From Lachnospiraceae bacterium (lineage in GTDB: Bacteria; Bacillota_A; Clostridia; Lachnospirales; Lachnospiraceae), in contig JAIKXO010000140.1 in NCBI GenBank assembly GCA_024684065.1, positions 1 to 16,981 on the forward strand: DNA of 16,981 nt. Direction: 5' to 3'. Position numbers and translations under genes: made by a program. The notes under the pieces are model-generated. The model was not told the origin of the DNA. It ran no database searches and saw only the letters and a program-made list of their open reading frames with translations. This document shows positions 1-6,877 of the stretch, piece by piece (positions within the stretch are counted from its first letter, which is position 1; each line of letters starts with the position of its first letter).

Positions 1-20
1 TGGATATGGCTGGATTTAAC

Positions 21-111
21 AAAAAATACCACCCTATCCCTATTGCTTACATATAACCTGATATCTGGTTATATTCGCTCACAACAAGTAATTGAGTGGT
101 AGTATTTTTTT
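21..111. terminator. A/T-flanked long inverted repeat, candidate (bidirectional) terminator
   Basis: The left arm AAAAAATACCAC (21-32) can pair with GTGGTAGTATTTTTT (96-110), with a three-base bulge caused by an extra TAC/GTA. Between them sits the 51-74 palindrome. On the minus strand the structure ends in a T6 run (26-21); on the plus strand it ends in a T7 run (105-111). It would follow the response regulator gene by about 145 bases, so a terminator role is plausible in either direction. The long loop is atypical of a classical Rho-independent terminator, and a small mobile-element remnant with terminal inverted repeats is an alternative. Confidence 0.4.
51..74. repeat. 24-bp near-perfect palindrome
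   Basis: Half-sites ATATAACC (51-58) and GGTTATAT (67-74) flank the core TGATATCT. The only mismatched pair is T59/T66. The half-site TGGTTATATT recurs at 160-169. It could be a protein binding site or the apical hairpin of the 21-111 structure. Confidence 0.5.
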
Positions 112-254
112 CCGTATTTCTCTTAACATGTGGTTTTTCAGCCTTAAGTATCGGCTGTTTGGTTATATTTCGTTAATACAACTCTACGCTATAGGCTTAT
201 CTTAATTCTCCGGAAGCCCATAAATACTAAGTTCAATGCACTCCTGTATTCTTA

Positions 255-929
255 TCACGCTTCGAATTTATACCCCATCCCCCATATGGTCTTTATGCAG
301 TCGCCTTTTTCGCCGATCTTGCTCCTCAGCTTCTTTACGTGGGTGTCGATGGTCCTTGCATCTCCGAAATAATCGTAATTCCATACATTGTTGAGTATCT
401 TTTCTCGGGAGAGCGCGATGTTCTGGTTTTCCATGAAATAGGCCAAAAGCTCGAATTCCTTGTAGCTCAGTTCGATCTTTTTTCCGTCGACTATCACCTG
501 ATGGGCCGCCTTGTCAAGGATGATCCCCGCGGCTTCTATCTTTTCCTCGGATTCAAGCGCATTGCTCCTTCTTAAGATGGCGTTCACCCTGGCGACCAGG
601 ATCTTCGGGGAGAACGGCTTGGAAATATACTCGTCCACACCGTATTCGAAGCCCTGAAGCTCGTCGTGTTCATCCCCCTTTGCGGTAAGCATTATGATCG
701 GAACCTTCGAGGTCTCGCGGACCTCCTTTACCACCTCAAAGCCGTCAACGTTAGGCATCATGACATCAAGAATAAGGAGGGAAATGTCCTTGTCCTCGTA
801 AAAAATATCCAGAGCCTCAGCCCCGTCCGCGGCTTCCAGCACCTCATATCCTTCCCTTGTAAGGAAATCCTTTACAAGCTTCCTCATCCTGCTCTCATCA
901 TCTACTACAAGCACTTTTATCCTGTCCAT
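255..929 (-). CDS. OmpR/PhoB-family response regulator
   Basis: A 224-residue two-component transcription regulator, the usual length for the family. The receiver domain (about 1-120) has acidic residues D10 and D11, the phospho-acceptor D55 in LLILDVMMP, T82 in MLTAKG, Y101 and K104 in YISKPF, so it should be phosphorylatable. The C-terminal winged-helix domain (about 130-223) carries the Trans_reg_C pattern, including SYKEFELLAYF and RTIDTHVKKLRSKIG. The ATG is preceded by AAAGGAGCAGG, a good ribosome-binding site. No histidine kinase lies on either side within the window: downstream is non-coding to position 1, upstream is an unrelated membrane protein. It is therefore an orphan here, unless its kinase lies past the window edge. 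An inverted repeat over its likely promoter suggests autoregulation. The regulon cannot be read from the sequence. Confidence 0.95.
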   Translation of the reverse strand: MDRIKVLVVDDESRMRKLVKDFLTREGYEVLEAADGAEALDIFYEDKDISLLILDVMMPNVDGFEVVKEVRETSKVPIIMLTAKGDEHDELQGFEYGVDEYISKPFSPKILVARVNAILRRSNALESEEKIEAAGIILDKAAHQVIVDGKKIELSYKEFELLAYFMENQNIALSREKILNNVWNYDYFGDARTIDTHVKKLRSKIGEKGDCIKTIWGMGYKFEA

Positions 930-970
930 AACCTGCTCCTTTATCTGTCCCTTTTTATATGGAAAACTGA

Positions 971-1013
971 TTTATACTCATTAATGAAATGGCTTGCAGT
1001 TTCGTTAATGAGT
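971..1013 (-). promoter_or_regulatory. Candidate promoter of the response regulator, overlapped by a 14-bp inverted repeat
   Basis: Arms ACTCATTAATGAAA (976-989) and TTTCGTTAATGAGT (1000-1013) are inverted with one mismatch and a 10-base spacer. On the minus strand, CTGCAA (999-994) and TATAAA (976-971) are 17 bases apart and could be -35 and -10 boxes. The -35 then lies in the spacer and the -10 touches one arm, as expected for an operator. The -35 match is weak (3/6). There is no T-run, so a terminator is unlikely. Confidence 0.45.
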
Positions 1014-1015
1014 AC

Positions 1016-1065
1016 GCGCCGGACGCGTGCCGCAAAGCGGCTGATTTCCTTACGCGGCCGGTCGC
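1016..1065. other. GC-rich nested stem-loop between genes
   Basis: An outer imperfect stem pairs GCGCCGGACGCGT (1016-1028) with ACGCGGCCGGTCGC (1052-1065). An inner perfect hairpin is GCCGC-AAA-GCGGC (1029-1041). It starts 13 bases after the stop codon of the upstream gene on the minus strand and lacks a T-run. It may slow RNA decay or act as a weak terminator; its sequence does not match the repeat family elsewhere in the window. Confidence 0.4.
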
Positions 1066-1077
1066 ATCATGTTATAC

Positions 1078-1629
1078 TCAATAGATATCGAGCTCCTCTT
1101 CCCTTTCCCGCACCTTTGCTTCCCTCTCCGACAGCTCCTGCTCCCAGGCGGCATATTCATTCGTGATGGCCGTCCTGTAATTTATTATATTCGGAACGTC
1201 GGATTTTAAGGCTATCACGAACATCGCTATGATCATCACCACAAGCACCGCGATCACCGTAAGTGAGTTTTTATATTCCTTTTTATAGGTCTTCCTCTTC
1301 TTTTCCAGCTTCTTTTTCTCCGGCTCACTGTTCTTTTTTATGGCATCCGAATATGATACGATCACGGGGATATCATTAATAAGCTCATCCGGGATCTGCG
1401 AAGACCGGTAAAGATAATCCCTGAGTGTTCTCAGATATTCCTGCCCTACGGGAGTCACCAGGGTATTATTCTGGATCATGCGGTTATATACGGCTAACAC
1501 CGCCTGCGGGTTGTCTTCCTTCATTTTTGAGGATATGAAATTGATACGCCCTATCTCCTCTCTGGCAATGTCAGCATCCTCTTCCGTCTGGAAAAGATAC
1601 CCTTCCACGCTTCTTCCTATACCTGCCAT
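1078..1629 (-). CDS. Unrecognised single-pass membrane protein with C-terminal coiled coil
   Basis: I do not recognise this 183-residue protein. The soluble N-terminal part (about 1-98) is helical in appearance and rich in charged residues. A Lys-rich segment (99-120) is followed by one hydrophobic span (about 122-141, SLTVIAVLVVMIIAMFVIAL). The last 40 residues are heptad-like and Glu/Arg-rich, probably a coiled coil. The positive charges before the span suggest a cytoplasmic N-terminus and an external C-terminus. The frame stays open upstream to 1701, but those 24 codons run through a hairpin repeat. The ATG at 1629 has a strong site (AGGAGAGG) just upstream, so I start there. There is no clear promoter of its own between the tRNA and this start, so read-through from the tRNA promoter is possible. 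Neighbouring kinase and response regulator genes hint at a signalling or envelope role, but nothing specific supports it. Confidence 0.8.
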   Translation of the reverse strand: MAGIGRSVEGYLFQTEEDADIAREEIGRINFISSKMKEDNPQAVLAVYNRMIQNNTLVTPVGQEYLRTLRDYLYRSSQIPDELINDIPVIVSYSDAIKKNSEPEKKKLEKKRKTYKKEYKNSLTVIAVLVVMIIAMFVIALKSDVPNIINYRTAITNEYAAWEQELSEREAKVREREEELDIY

Positions 1630-1669
1630 ATCCTCTCCTATGCCATACGGCAAATCAAAGTATTGAAAT

Positions 1670-1751
1670 GATTCGGTCTGCAGAGCAGACCGAATCGGCA
1701 CGAACCAAGGTTCGTGCCTAAGCGCACGATTTGCTTCGCAAATCGGCGCAG
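1670..1751 (-). repeat. Modular palindromic intergenic element, copy A
   Basis: A complete copy in minus orientation. Read on the minus strand: module 1, GCGCCGATTTGC-GAA-GCAAATCGTGCGC (1749-1722); module 2, GGCACGAACC-TT-GGTTCGTGCC (1718-1697); module 3, GATTCGGTCTG-CTCTG-CAGACCGAATC (1696-1670). It starts 20 bases after the tRNA-Ala and ends 40 bases before the next start codon. Translating it gives spurious peptides in several frames. Confidence 0.85.
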
Positions 1752-1771
1752 TTTTGTCTGAAATACAAAAA

Positions 1772-1844
1772 TGGAGCTAATCAGACTCGAACTGACGACC
1801 TCTTGCATGCCATGCAAGCGTTCTCCCAACTGAACTATAGCCCC
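1772..1844 (-). tRNA. tRNA-Ala (anticodon GGC)
   Basis: A 73-base cloverleaf. The acceptor stem is GGGGCTA with TAGCTCC (one G-U pair) and the discriminator is A. The D arm is GTTC-AGTTGGGA-GAAC. The anticodon arm is CTTGC-ATGGCAT-GCAAG, giving anticodon GGC. The T arm is GTCAG-TTCGAGT-CTGAT. The 3' CCA is not encoded; five T residues follow directly. It lies between the kinase gene and repeat copy A. Confidence 0.95.
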
Positions 1845-1886
1845 ATTTTAAGGCGGGTTAAAAACCCTCTTCAATTACTATTCATG

Positions 1887-1915
1887 ATTTTACAACAAAA
1901 CAACAAATAAAACAA
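1887..1915 (-). promoter_or_regulatory. Candidate promoter for tRNA-Ala
   Basis: On the minus strand TTGTTT (1915-1910) and TAAAAT (1892-1887) are separated by 17 bases. The start would be near 1880, about 36 bases before the mature tRNA end. A small GGGTT-TTT-AACCC hairpin (1867-1855) lies in the leader and may instead belong to the end of the kinase transcript. Confidence 0.45.
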
Positions 1916-1926
1916 GCCCGAAAACG

Positions 1927-4197
1927 TCAATAATAAAGCTTGAAATCCAAAAGATTGATATTAGGATTATATGAATAGTCATCATCCGGCATACGAAGGA
2001 CAATAACAAGCTTCTCACAGTAATTTATATCGATATCAAATTCCGTGGGCTTCGAATTCTTCCTTATCTTTATACTCTTCACCAGCTCGTCATCAGCATA
2101 AAATTCAACCTCATAAGCCTTTCCGACTCTCTCGATATATTTATCTTCAAAGGCCACCATGCCGGTCATCCTTTTAAACTGGCCGATCATATTACTGACG
2201 GTGATCTTCGTAACATAATCAGACATAACCGTCAACGCCATGCCTTTCTTATATGTCTTGCCGTTTGACTGCATTTTCCAGTTCTGCGTATAGCTGTAAA
2301 AATTCCCGTATTCATCATACCAGCTATACGATCTTGAAAAGTCATTGTTCATCATACAAAGGTATGCGCCCTCAACATCCGTGGGGTTATAGTCAAACAG
2401 ATAAACCGCTTCCTTAAGCCTCTTTTTTACCTCTGAATGTTTCTCTTTTATTTCAGCATTATCCGGATAAGCGCTTTCCGCTTCGGAAAGCAAAGCCTCT
2501 GCTTCTCTGATATGCCCAAGGTAAATAAGGTTGTCAACCTGCGAAATAATCTCTGAAACCGGAGGAAGGGTCGGAACAGGGGTCGGCACCATTGTCGGTG
2601 CAGGGCTTGGGGTCCTGGTCGGAGCTGGCCTGGGTGTCTTGGTCGGTGCAGGTTCCGGTGCCTCCGTCGGGGCAGGTTCGGGCGTCTCTGTCGGCGCAGG
2701 TTCCGGCGCTTCTGTCGGTGCAGGCTTCGGCGCCTCTGTCGGCGCAGGCTCCGGTGTCTCTGTCGGTGCAGGTTCCGGCGCCTCTGTCGGTGCAGGTTCG
2801 GGCGCCTCTGTCGGCGCAGGTTCCGGTGTCTCTGTCGGTGCAGGTTCCGGCGCCTCTGTCGGTGCAGGTTCGGGCGCCTCTGTCGGTGCAGGTTCGGGCG
2901 CCTCTGTCGGCGCAGGTTCGGGCGCCTCTGTCGGCGCAGGCCCGGATATCCCGGCAGGCGTTTCCTTATCCTCCCCGTCTTTTCCAGGGATAAGAACGAT
3001 CATTAAGATGATCGCACAAAGAGCCGCAGCTATCCCTATAAGAACCTTTTTAGAAGGCATCTTAAAGCTTATTTTTCCGCCAAAAAGCTCTACGGATCCG
3101 GATCCCTGCGTAAAATCAGGAGTGCCGCCCCGCTCTCCGAAACGCCCTGAGACCTCTCTTTTCATCTCCGGCTCCGAAGCGGGAATACCCGCACTGCTCC
3201 CGGCCTCCGGCTTTACTGAGGCTCCGGCAGCCCTTCTTACCGCCATGGTCTTATTAAGGGGATCATCCTCTTCGTTATAGGATGTTTTCCCCTCAGTGAT
3301 ATTCATAAGAGCCTGCTTCATTTCCGAAGCGCTTTTATATCTCTTTGAAGGCTCATATTCCGTTGCCTTCAATATTATCCCTGACAAAACCTCTGAAGAA
3401 TTAGCAGGCGGCAGAAGCTTTTCTCCGTCGAGCCTCTTCCTCACGGCTGCCATTCTTTCATTCGGGCTCAGCTGCCCTTTCTGTGTCAAAAACGGAAGAA
3501 GGTTATTATTCAGCAGGCGGTAAAGGACAAGTCCGAGGGAATAAAGATCTACGGTCCGGTCATAATCTCCTCCCTTTTCCACCTCCGGAGCCATGTAATT
3601 AAAGGTTCCCTTTTGAGAGAGCCCGCCCGTAACGTTTCCAAGCTTTCTTGCGATTCCGAAGTCGCCGAGCTTGAAATCCCCGAACTGGTTGACAAAGATG
3701 TTTTCAGGCTTGATATCGCGGTGGATCACATCCCGCTTTTCACACAGCTCAAGAGCCGAGCACATATCCGTCCCTAGCTTTATGATCTCCTCTTCGGAAA
3801 GCGTCCTGCCGCTAATATAGCTGTTGAAGGGCGTAAGGAGCTCCATACGGATATATATGGTCCATTTTAACCCGTCCTTTTCCTCAATGACCTTATAATC
3901 CTCAACGCTGACAATGTTCTGCACGCCCTTGAAGGAATCCATCAGCTGTATCTCGCTGACAAAATCGTTGACCACGCCCTCAAGATATTTCCTGGTATCA
4001 TCCTCGGTAAAGCCTTCGGCCCTGAGAGAATCAAGCTCAGATTCGTTCTGCGGGATGGTTATGACCTTTATGGCCGCCTTCGTTTCGATGGAATGTTCAA
4101 TCCTTACCGCCTCATATACGGCTCCGTATGATCCCTGTCCAAGCTTCTTTACCGCCTTCCACTCAGGCCAGGCGCTGAAAATGATCTCGTCTTCCAT
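1927..4197 (-). CDS. Membrane receptor-like Ser/Thr protein kinase with Pro/Thr repeat stalk and NPCBM-like ectodomain
   Basis: A 756-residue protein. The cytoplasmic kinase domain (about 10-300) has a complete active site: glycine loop GQGSYGAVYEA (20-30), K44 in AAIKV, Glu in SEIQL (about 82), catalytic D161 in HRDIKPEN, DFG (179-181) and APE (203-205). After a linker with no clear domain comes one membrane span (about 384-404). Then follow 15 octads of the APTEAPEP type (421-540), a short helical TPR-like segment (about 550-592) and a beta-rich C-terminal domain (about 600-756). The pattern GKTYKKGMAL, MTGMVAFEDKY, VEFYADDELV and a final FKLYY resembles the NPCBM putative carbohydrate-binding module. 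No PASTA repeats are present, unlike typical PrkC/StkP. It probably senses a glycan or wall fragment outside and phosphorylates proteins inside. The kinase call is firm; the ectodomain call is by pattern only. The ribosome-binding site is weak (AAGAGAT). No cognate phosphatase lies nearby. Confidence 0.93.
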   Translation of the reverse strand: MEDEIIFSAWPEWKAVKKLGQGSYGAVYEAVRIEHSIETKAAIKVITIPQNESELDSLRAEGFTEDDTRKYLEGVVNDFVSEIQLMDSFKGVQNIVSVEDYKVIEEKDGLKWTIYIRMELLTPFNSYISGRTLSEEEIIKLGTDMCSALELCEKRDVIHRDIKPENIFVNQFGDFKLGDFGIARKLGNVTGGLSQKGTFNYMAPEVEKGGDYDRTVDLYSLGLVLYRLLNNNLLPFLTQKGQLSPNERMAAVRKRLDGEKLLPPANSSEVLSGIILKATEYEPSKRYKSASEMKQALMNITEGKTSYNEEDDPLNKTMAVRRAAGASVKPEAGSSAGIPASEPEMKREVSGRFGERGGTPDFTQGSGSVELFGGKISFKMPSKKVLIGIAAALCAIILMIVLIPGKDGEDKETPAGISGPAPTEAPEPAPTEAPEPAPTEAPEPAPTEAPEPAPTETPEPAPTEAPEPAPTEAPEPAPTETPEPAPTEAPKPAPTEAPEPAPTETPEPAPTEAPEPAPTKTPRPAPTRTPSPAPTMVPTPVPTLPPVSEIISQVDNLIYLGHIREAEALLSEAESAYPDNAEIKEKHSEVKKRLKEAVYLFDYNPTDVEGAYLCMMNNDFSRSYSWYDEYGNFYSYTQNWKMQSNGKTYKKGMALTVMSDYVTKITVSNMIGQFKRMTGMVAFEDKYIERVGKAYEVEFYADDELVKSIKIRKNSKPTEFDIDINYCEKLVIVLRMPDDDYSYNPNINLLDFKLYY
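2578..2937 (-). repeat. 15 x 24-bp tandem repeat inside the kinase gene
   Basis: Fifteen in-frame copies of a 24-base unit encode octads (mostly APTEAPEP, with APTETPEP and APTEAPKP variants). Copies degenerate towards the C-terminal end (APTKTPRP, APTRTPSP, APTMVPTP). The array encodes a stiff, extended extracellular stalk. The near-identical units are prone to copy-number change without a frameshift. The opposite strand is open throughout, giving false reading frames. Confidence 0.95.
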
Positions 4198-4293
4198 AAT
4201 GATCTCTTTTCTATAATTTAAAATTCTTAATTCGTTCCCTGTAATAATTCAAACTTCATAATAACAGATTTTTATATCGAATTCCAGTCAAAC

Positions 4294-4325
4294 GCACATA
4301 AGCAGAAAAGCGGCGGATTATGTGC
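4294..4325. other. 8-bp stem-loop between feoB and the kinase gene
   Basis: GCACATAA (4294-4301) pairs with TTATGTGC (4318-4325) around a 16-base loop. Only a short T3 follows on either strand, so it is at best a weak terminator of the iron transporter cluster. The rest of 4198-4340 is A/T-rich leader of the kinase gene with no clear promoter that I can defend. Confidence 0.35.
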
Positions 4326-4340
4326 TTTGATCATCGTTCC

Positions 4341-4462
4341 CCTTATATCCCGTTTACAATAAGATCACGACTGCGCCGATTTGCGAAGCAAATCGTGCGT
4401 TTAGGCATAAACATCAGTTTATGCCGATCCGATCTTTGATCGGATCATTACCTTATATCCCG
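4341..4462. repeat. 12-bp direct repeats flanking palindromic element B
   Basis: CCTTATATCCCG occurs exactly at 4341-4352 and at 4451-4462. The second copy is the end of feoB, including its TAA stop codon. The 98 bases between hold repeat copy B plus an 18-base lead-in. This resembles a target duplication made when the element inserted, or a recombination scar. Confidence 0.75.
4371..4449 (+). repeat. Modular palindromic intergenic element, copy B
   Basis: A complete copy in plus orientation. Module 1: GCGCCGATTTGC-GAA-GCAAATCGTGCG (4373-4399). Module 2: GGCATAAAC-ATCA-GTTTATGCC (4404-4425). Module 3: GATCCGATC-TTT-GATCGGATC (4426-4446), then ATT. Module 3 begins six bases after the feoB stop codon when read on the minus strand, but no T-run follows it. 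Confidence 0.85.
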
Positions 4463-6876
4463 AGCATCATTCCGAAAAGTCTTATTATAAACGCCGCGAT
4501 CCATGCGACCAGGCACTGGAAGACCACCATTCTTACGGCCGCCTTCCTTCCCGCTTCACGTCCTACTGCCGCCACCGCGGCGACACATGGCGTATAGAGC
4601 AGGCAATAAACAAGAAATACAACCGCGGTCAGGCCTGTGAGATCCGCCTTCAGTCCTTCAGAGCCGCCGTAAAGCACCGTGAGCATGGATACGACGCTTT
4701 CCTTGGCAAGAAACCCTGAAATAAGCGAGGTCACCATCTTCCAGCTTCCAAAGCCGAGAGGCGCAAACACAGGAGCTACGAGCCCTGCCATAAGCGCCAG
4801 TATGCTTTTCTCCGAATCCGTCGTCATGTTGAAGTAGGGATCGAAATTCTGAAGGAACCATACCACTATCGTTCCCAGGAAGATAACAGTAAAAGCCCTC
4901 TGTATGAAATCCTTTGCCTTGTCCCACATGAGCATCATAACGTTTTTTGCTCCCGGCAGCCTGTAATTCGGAAGCTCCATTACAAAGGGAACAGCCTCGC
5001 CTTTATATACGGTGTTCTTCCCAATAAGAGCCACAAGAACCGCAAAGAGTATCCCGGTAAAATACAGTGACACCATTATTATTGCTCCCTTTCCCGGGAA
5101 AAAAGCCGCGGCAAAAAAAGCATAGATCGGCATTTTCGCGCTGCAGCTCATAAAAGGGATTAGAAGCTGGGTCATCTTTCTGTCCCTGTCGGACGGAAGC
5201 GTCCTTGTGGACATAACTGCCGGCACGCTGCAGCCGAAACCCACGAGCATCGGAACAATGCTTCTTCCCGAAAGCCCCAGTCTCCTTAAGAGCTTATCCA
5301 TAAAGAACGCCACCCTCGCCATGTAACCGCTGTCTTCAAGCATGGAGAGGAAAAAATACAGTGTCACTATTATCGGAACGAAGCTTAAAACCGAACCGAC
5401 CCCCGTAAATATCGCATTTATTATAAGTGAGTGTATCGGAGCCGCCACTCCCCATCCGGTAAGTATTGCGTCCGCCCTGACAGTCACCGCCGAAATAAGG
5501 CTTTCCAACAGTCCCTGCAGAAAAGCCCCGATGACGTTAAAGGTCAGATAGAACACCAGCGACATTATCACGATAAAGGCAGGGATAGCCGTCCATTTGC
5601 CTGTAAGAAACTCATCAAGCTTCCTGCTTCTTAAATGCTCCCTGCTCTCCTTTGGCTTTATGACCGTCTGGCGGCAAATACGATGGATGAATGTAAAACG
5701 CATATCAGCCATGGAGGCCGCCCTGTCAAGCCCCCTCTCGTGCTCCATCTGGGAAACGATATGCTCGAGCGCGTCTTCATCGTTCTTATGAAGGTCAAGC
5801 GCCTTCTTTACAAGGACATCCCCCTCGATCATCTTGCTTGCGGCAAACCTCACGGGTATACCCGCTTTCTCGGAATGATCCTCGATAAGGCTCATGACCG
5901 CATGTATCGCCCGGTGGACAGCTCCGCCATGATCCTCCTTATCGCAATAGTCCTTAAGTCCCGGCTTCTCGTCATATTTTGCGATATGAATGACATGGTC
6001 TATAAGCTCCTCGATCCCCTGGTTCTTTGCCGCGGATATTGGAACTACCGGAACCTGTATAAGCTGTTCTAAAAGATTAATCTTTACGGCCCCTCCGTTC
6101 CCGGCCATCTCGTCCATCATGTTAAGCGCGATGACCATCGGGATATCAAGCTCCAGAAGCTGCATAGTCAGATAAAGATTTCTTTCTATGTTTGTCGCGT
6201 CAACTATATTGATGATCGCCGAAGGTTTCTCTTCAAGGACGAATCTCCTTGATATAACCTCCTCGCTTGTATACGGAGACAGTGAATAGATTCCCGGAAG
6301 ATCCACTACCTCGGTATCGGGATAGCCCTTTATGGAACCGCTCTTTCTGTCCACGGTGACCCCGGGAAAATTTCCCACATGCTGGTTGGCTCCCGTCAGC
6401 TGGTTGAAAAGAGTCGTTTTTCCGCAGTTCTGATTCCCGACAAGGCCAAAGATAAGCTTTCCCTGCCTGACTTTTTTTCCGCTATGCTCTTTCTTATAAT
6501 CATGAGTGTCGGAAGTCTCTCCGATAAGCGGATGCGGGATATCTTTTACCGTCTTTCTTCCGGTGTTCTCTTCCTGCACCTGACGGTTTTCCCCGCCTGA
6601 AGTGGCTCCTTCCTCCGGGGTTTCTTCGGCCCCCTTTGAAGGATGCACATATTCTATACTCTCTATCTCTATGTTTTGAGCATCCGCAAGGCGGATCGTC
6701 AGCTCATACCCTGAAACCATCAGCTCCATAGGATCTCCCATCGGAGCATATTTTATCAGGGATACTTCATTTCCCGGTATAAGACCCATATCGAGAAAAT
6801 GCTGCCTGAGCGCGCCGCTTCCCCCTACGCTTATTATTTTTGCGGTTTTTCCGATCTCCAGTTCACGAAGGTTCAA
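4453..6876 (-). CDS. feoB: FeoA-FeoB fusion ferrous iron transporter
   Basis: An 807-residue GTP-dependent Fe(II) uptake protein of the cytoplasmic membrane. A FeoA SH3-like domain (about 1-80, starting LNLRELEIGKTAKI) is joined by a hydrophilic linker (about 80-140) to a FeoB G domain. Its motifs are G1 GNQNCGKTT (about 147-155), G3 DLPG (192-195), G4 NMMD (252-255) and G5 SAA (281-283). Next come the helical GDI-like region and a polytopic membrane part with the conserved core GRSIVPMLVGFGCSVPAVMS. I place the start at TTG 6876, one base after the upstream stop codon, because GGGAG lies 8 bases before it and the protein then begins as FeoA proteins usually do. An in-frame TTG at 6891 is an alternative but has no ribosome-binding site. 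No in-frame ATG exists before the FeoA core. Translation is probably coupled to the transglutaminase-like gene. Iron control is expected, but I see no Fur box at the gene. Confidence 0.95.
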   Translation of the reverse strand: MNLRELEIGKTAKIISVGGSGALRQHFLDMGLIPGNEVSLIKYAPMGDPMELMVSGYELTIRLADAQNIEIESIEYVHPSKGAEETPEEGATSGGENRQVQEENTGRKTVKDIPHPLIGETSDTHDYKKEHSGKKVRQGKLIFGLVGNQNCGKTTLFNQLTGANQHVGNFPGVTVDRKSGSIKGYPDTEVVDLPGIYSLSPYTSEEVISRRFVLEEKPSAIINIVDATNIERNLYLTMQLLELDIPMVIALNMMDEMAGNGGAVKINLLEQLIQVPVVPISAAKNQGIEELIDHVIHIAKYDEKPGLKDYCDKEDHGGAVHRAIHAVMSLIEDHSEKAGIPVRFAASKMIEGDVLVKKALDLHKNDEDALEHIVSQMEHERGLDRAASMADMRFTFIHRICRQTVIKPKESREHLRSRKLDEFLTGKWTAIPAFIVIMSLVFYLTFNVIGAFLQGLLESLISAVTVRADAILTGWGVAAPIHSLIINAIFTGVGSVLSFVPIIVTLYFFLSMLEDSGYMARVAFFMDKLLRRLGLSGRSIVPMLVGFGCSVPAVMSTRTLPSDRDRKMTQLLIPFMSCSAKMPIYAFFAAAFFPGKGAIIMVSLYFTGILFAVLVALIGKNTVYKGEAVPFVMELPNYRLPGAKNVMMLMWDKAKDFIQRAFTVIFLGTIVVWFLQNFDPYFNMTTDSEKSILALMAGLVAPVFAPLGFGSWKMVTSLISGFLAKESVVSMLTVLYGGSEGLKADLTGLTAVVFLVYCLLYTPCVAAVAAVGREAGRKAAVRMVVFQCLVAWIAAFIIRLFGMMLGI

Positions 6877-6877
6877 G

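Noticed and set aside
1630..1701. N-terminal extension of the membrane coiled-coil protein (24 residues)
   Set aside because: It is encoded by repeat copy A, while a strong ribosome-binding site precedes the internal ATG at 1629.
1638..1829. Minus-strand 63-codon frame through tRNA-Ala and repeat copy A
   Set aside because: It reads through a tRNA and three hairpins. The same peptide text (RRFAKQIVRLG) appears from copy C, showing that it is just a translation of the repeat.
2531..3280. Long plus-strand frame of 249 codons, rich in Gly, Ser, Ala and Val
   Set aside because: It is the exact opposite strand of the kinase stalk repeat; the 24-bp periodicity keeps all frames open. The kinase on the other strand is unmistakable.
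4426..4446. Module 3 of copy B as the feoB terminator
   Set aside because: The hairpin is close to the stop codon, but no T-run follows on the minus strand; the next bases are module 2.
5635..6072. Plus-strand 145-codon frame opposite feoB
   Set aside because: It is an antisense shadow of conserved FeoB sequence, with no family resemblance or ribosome-binding site.
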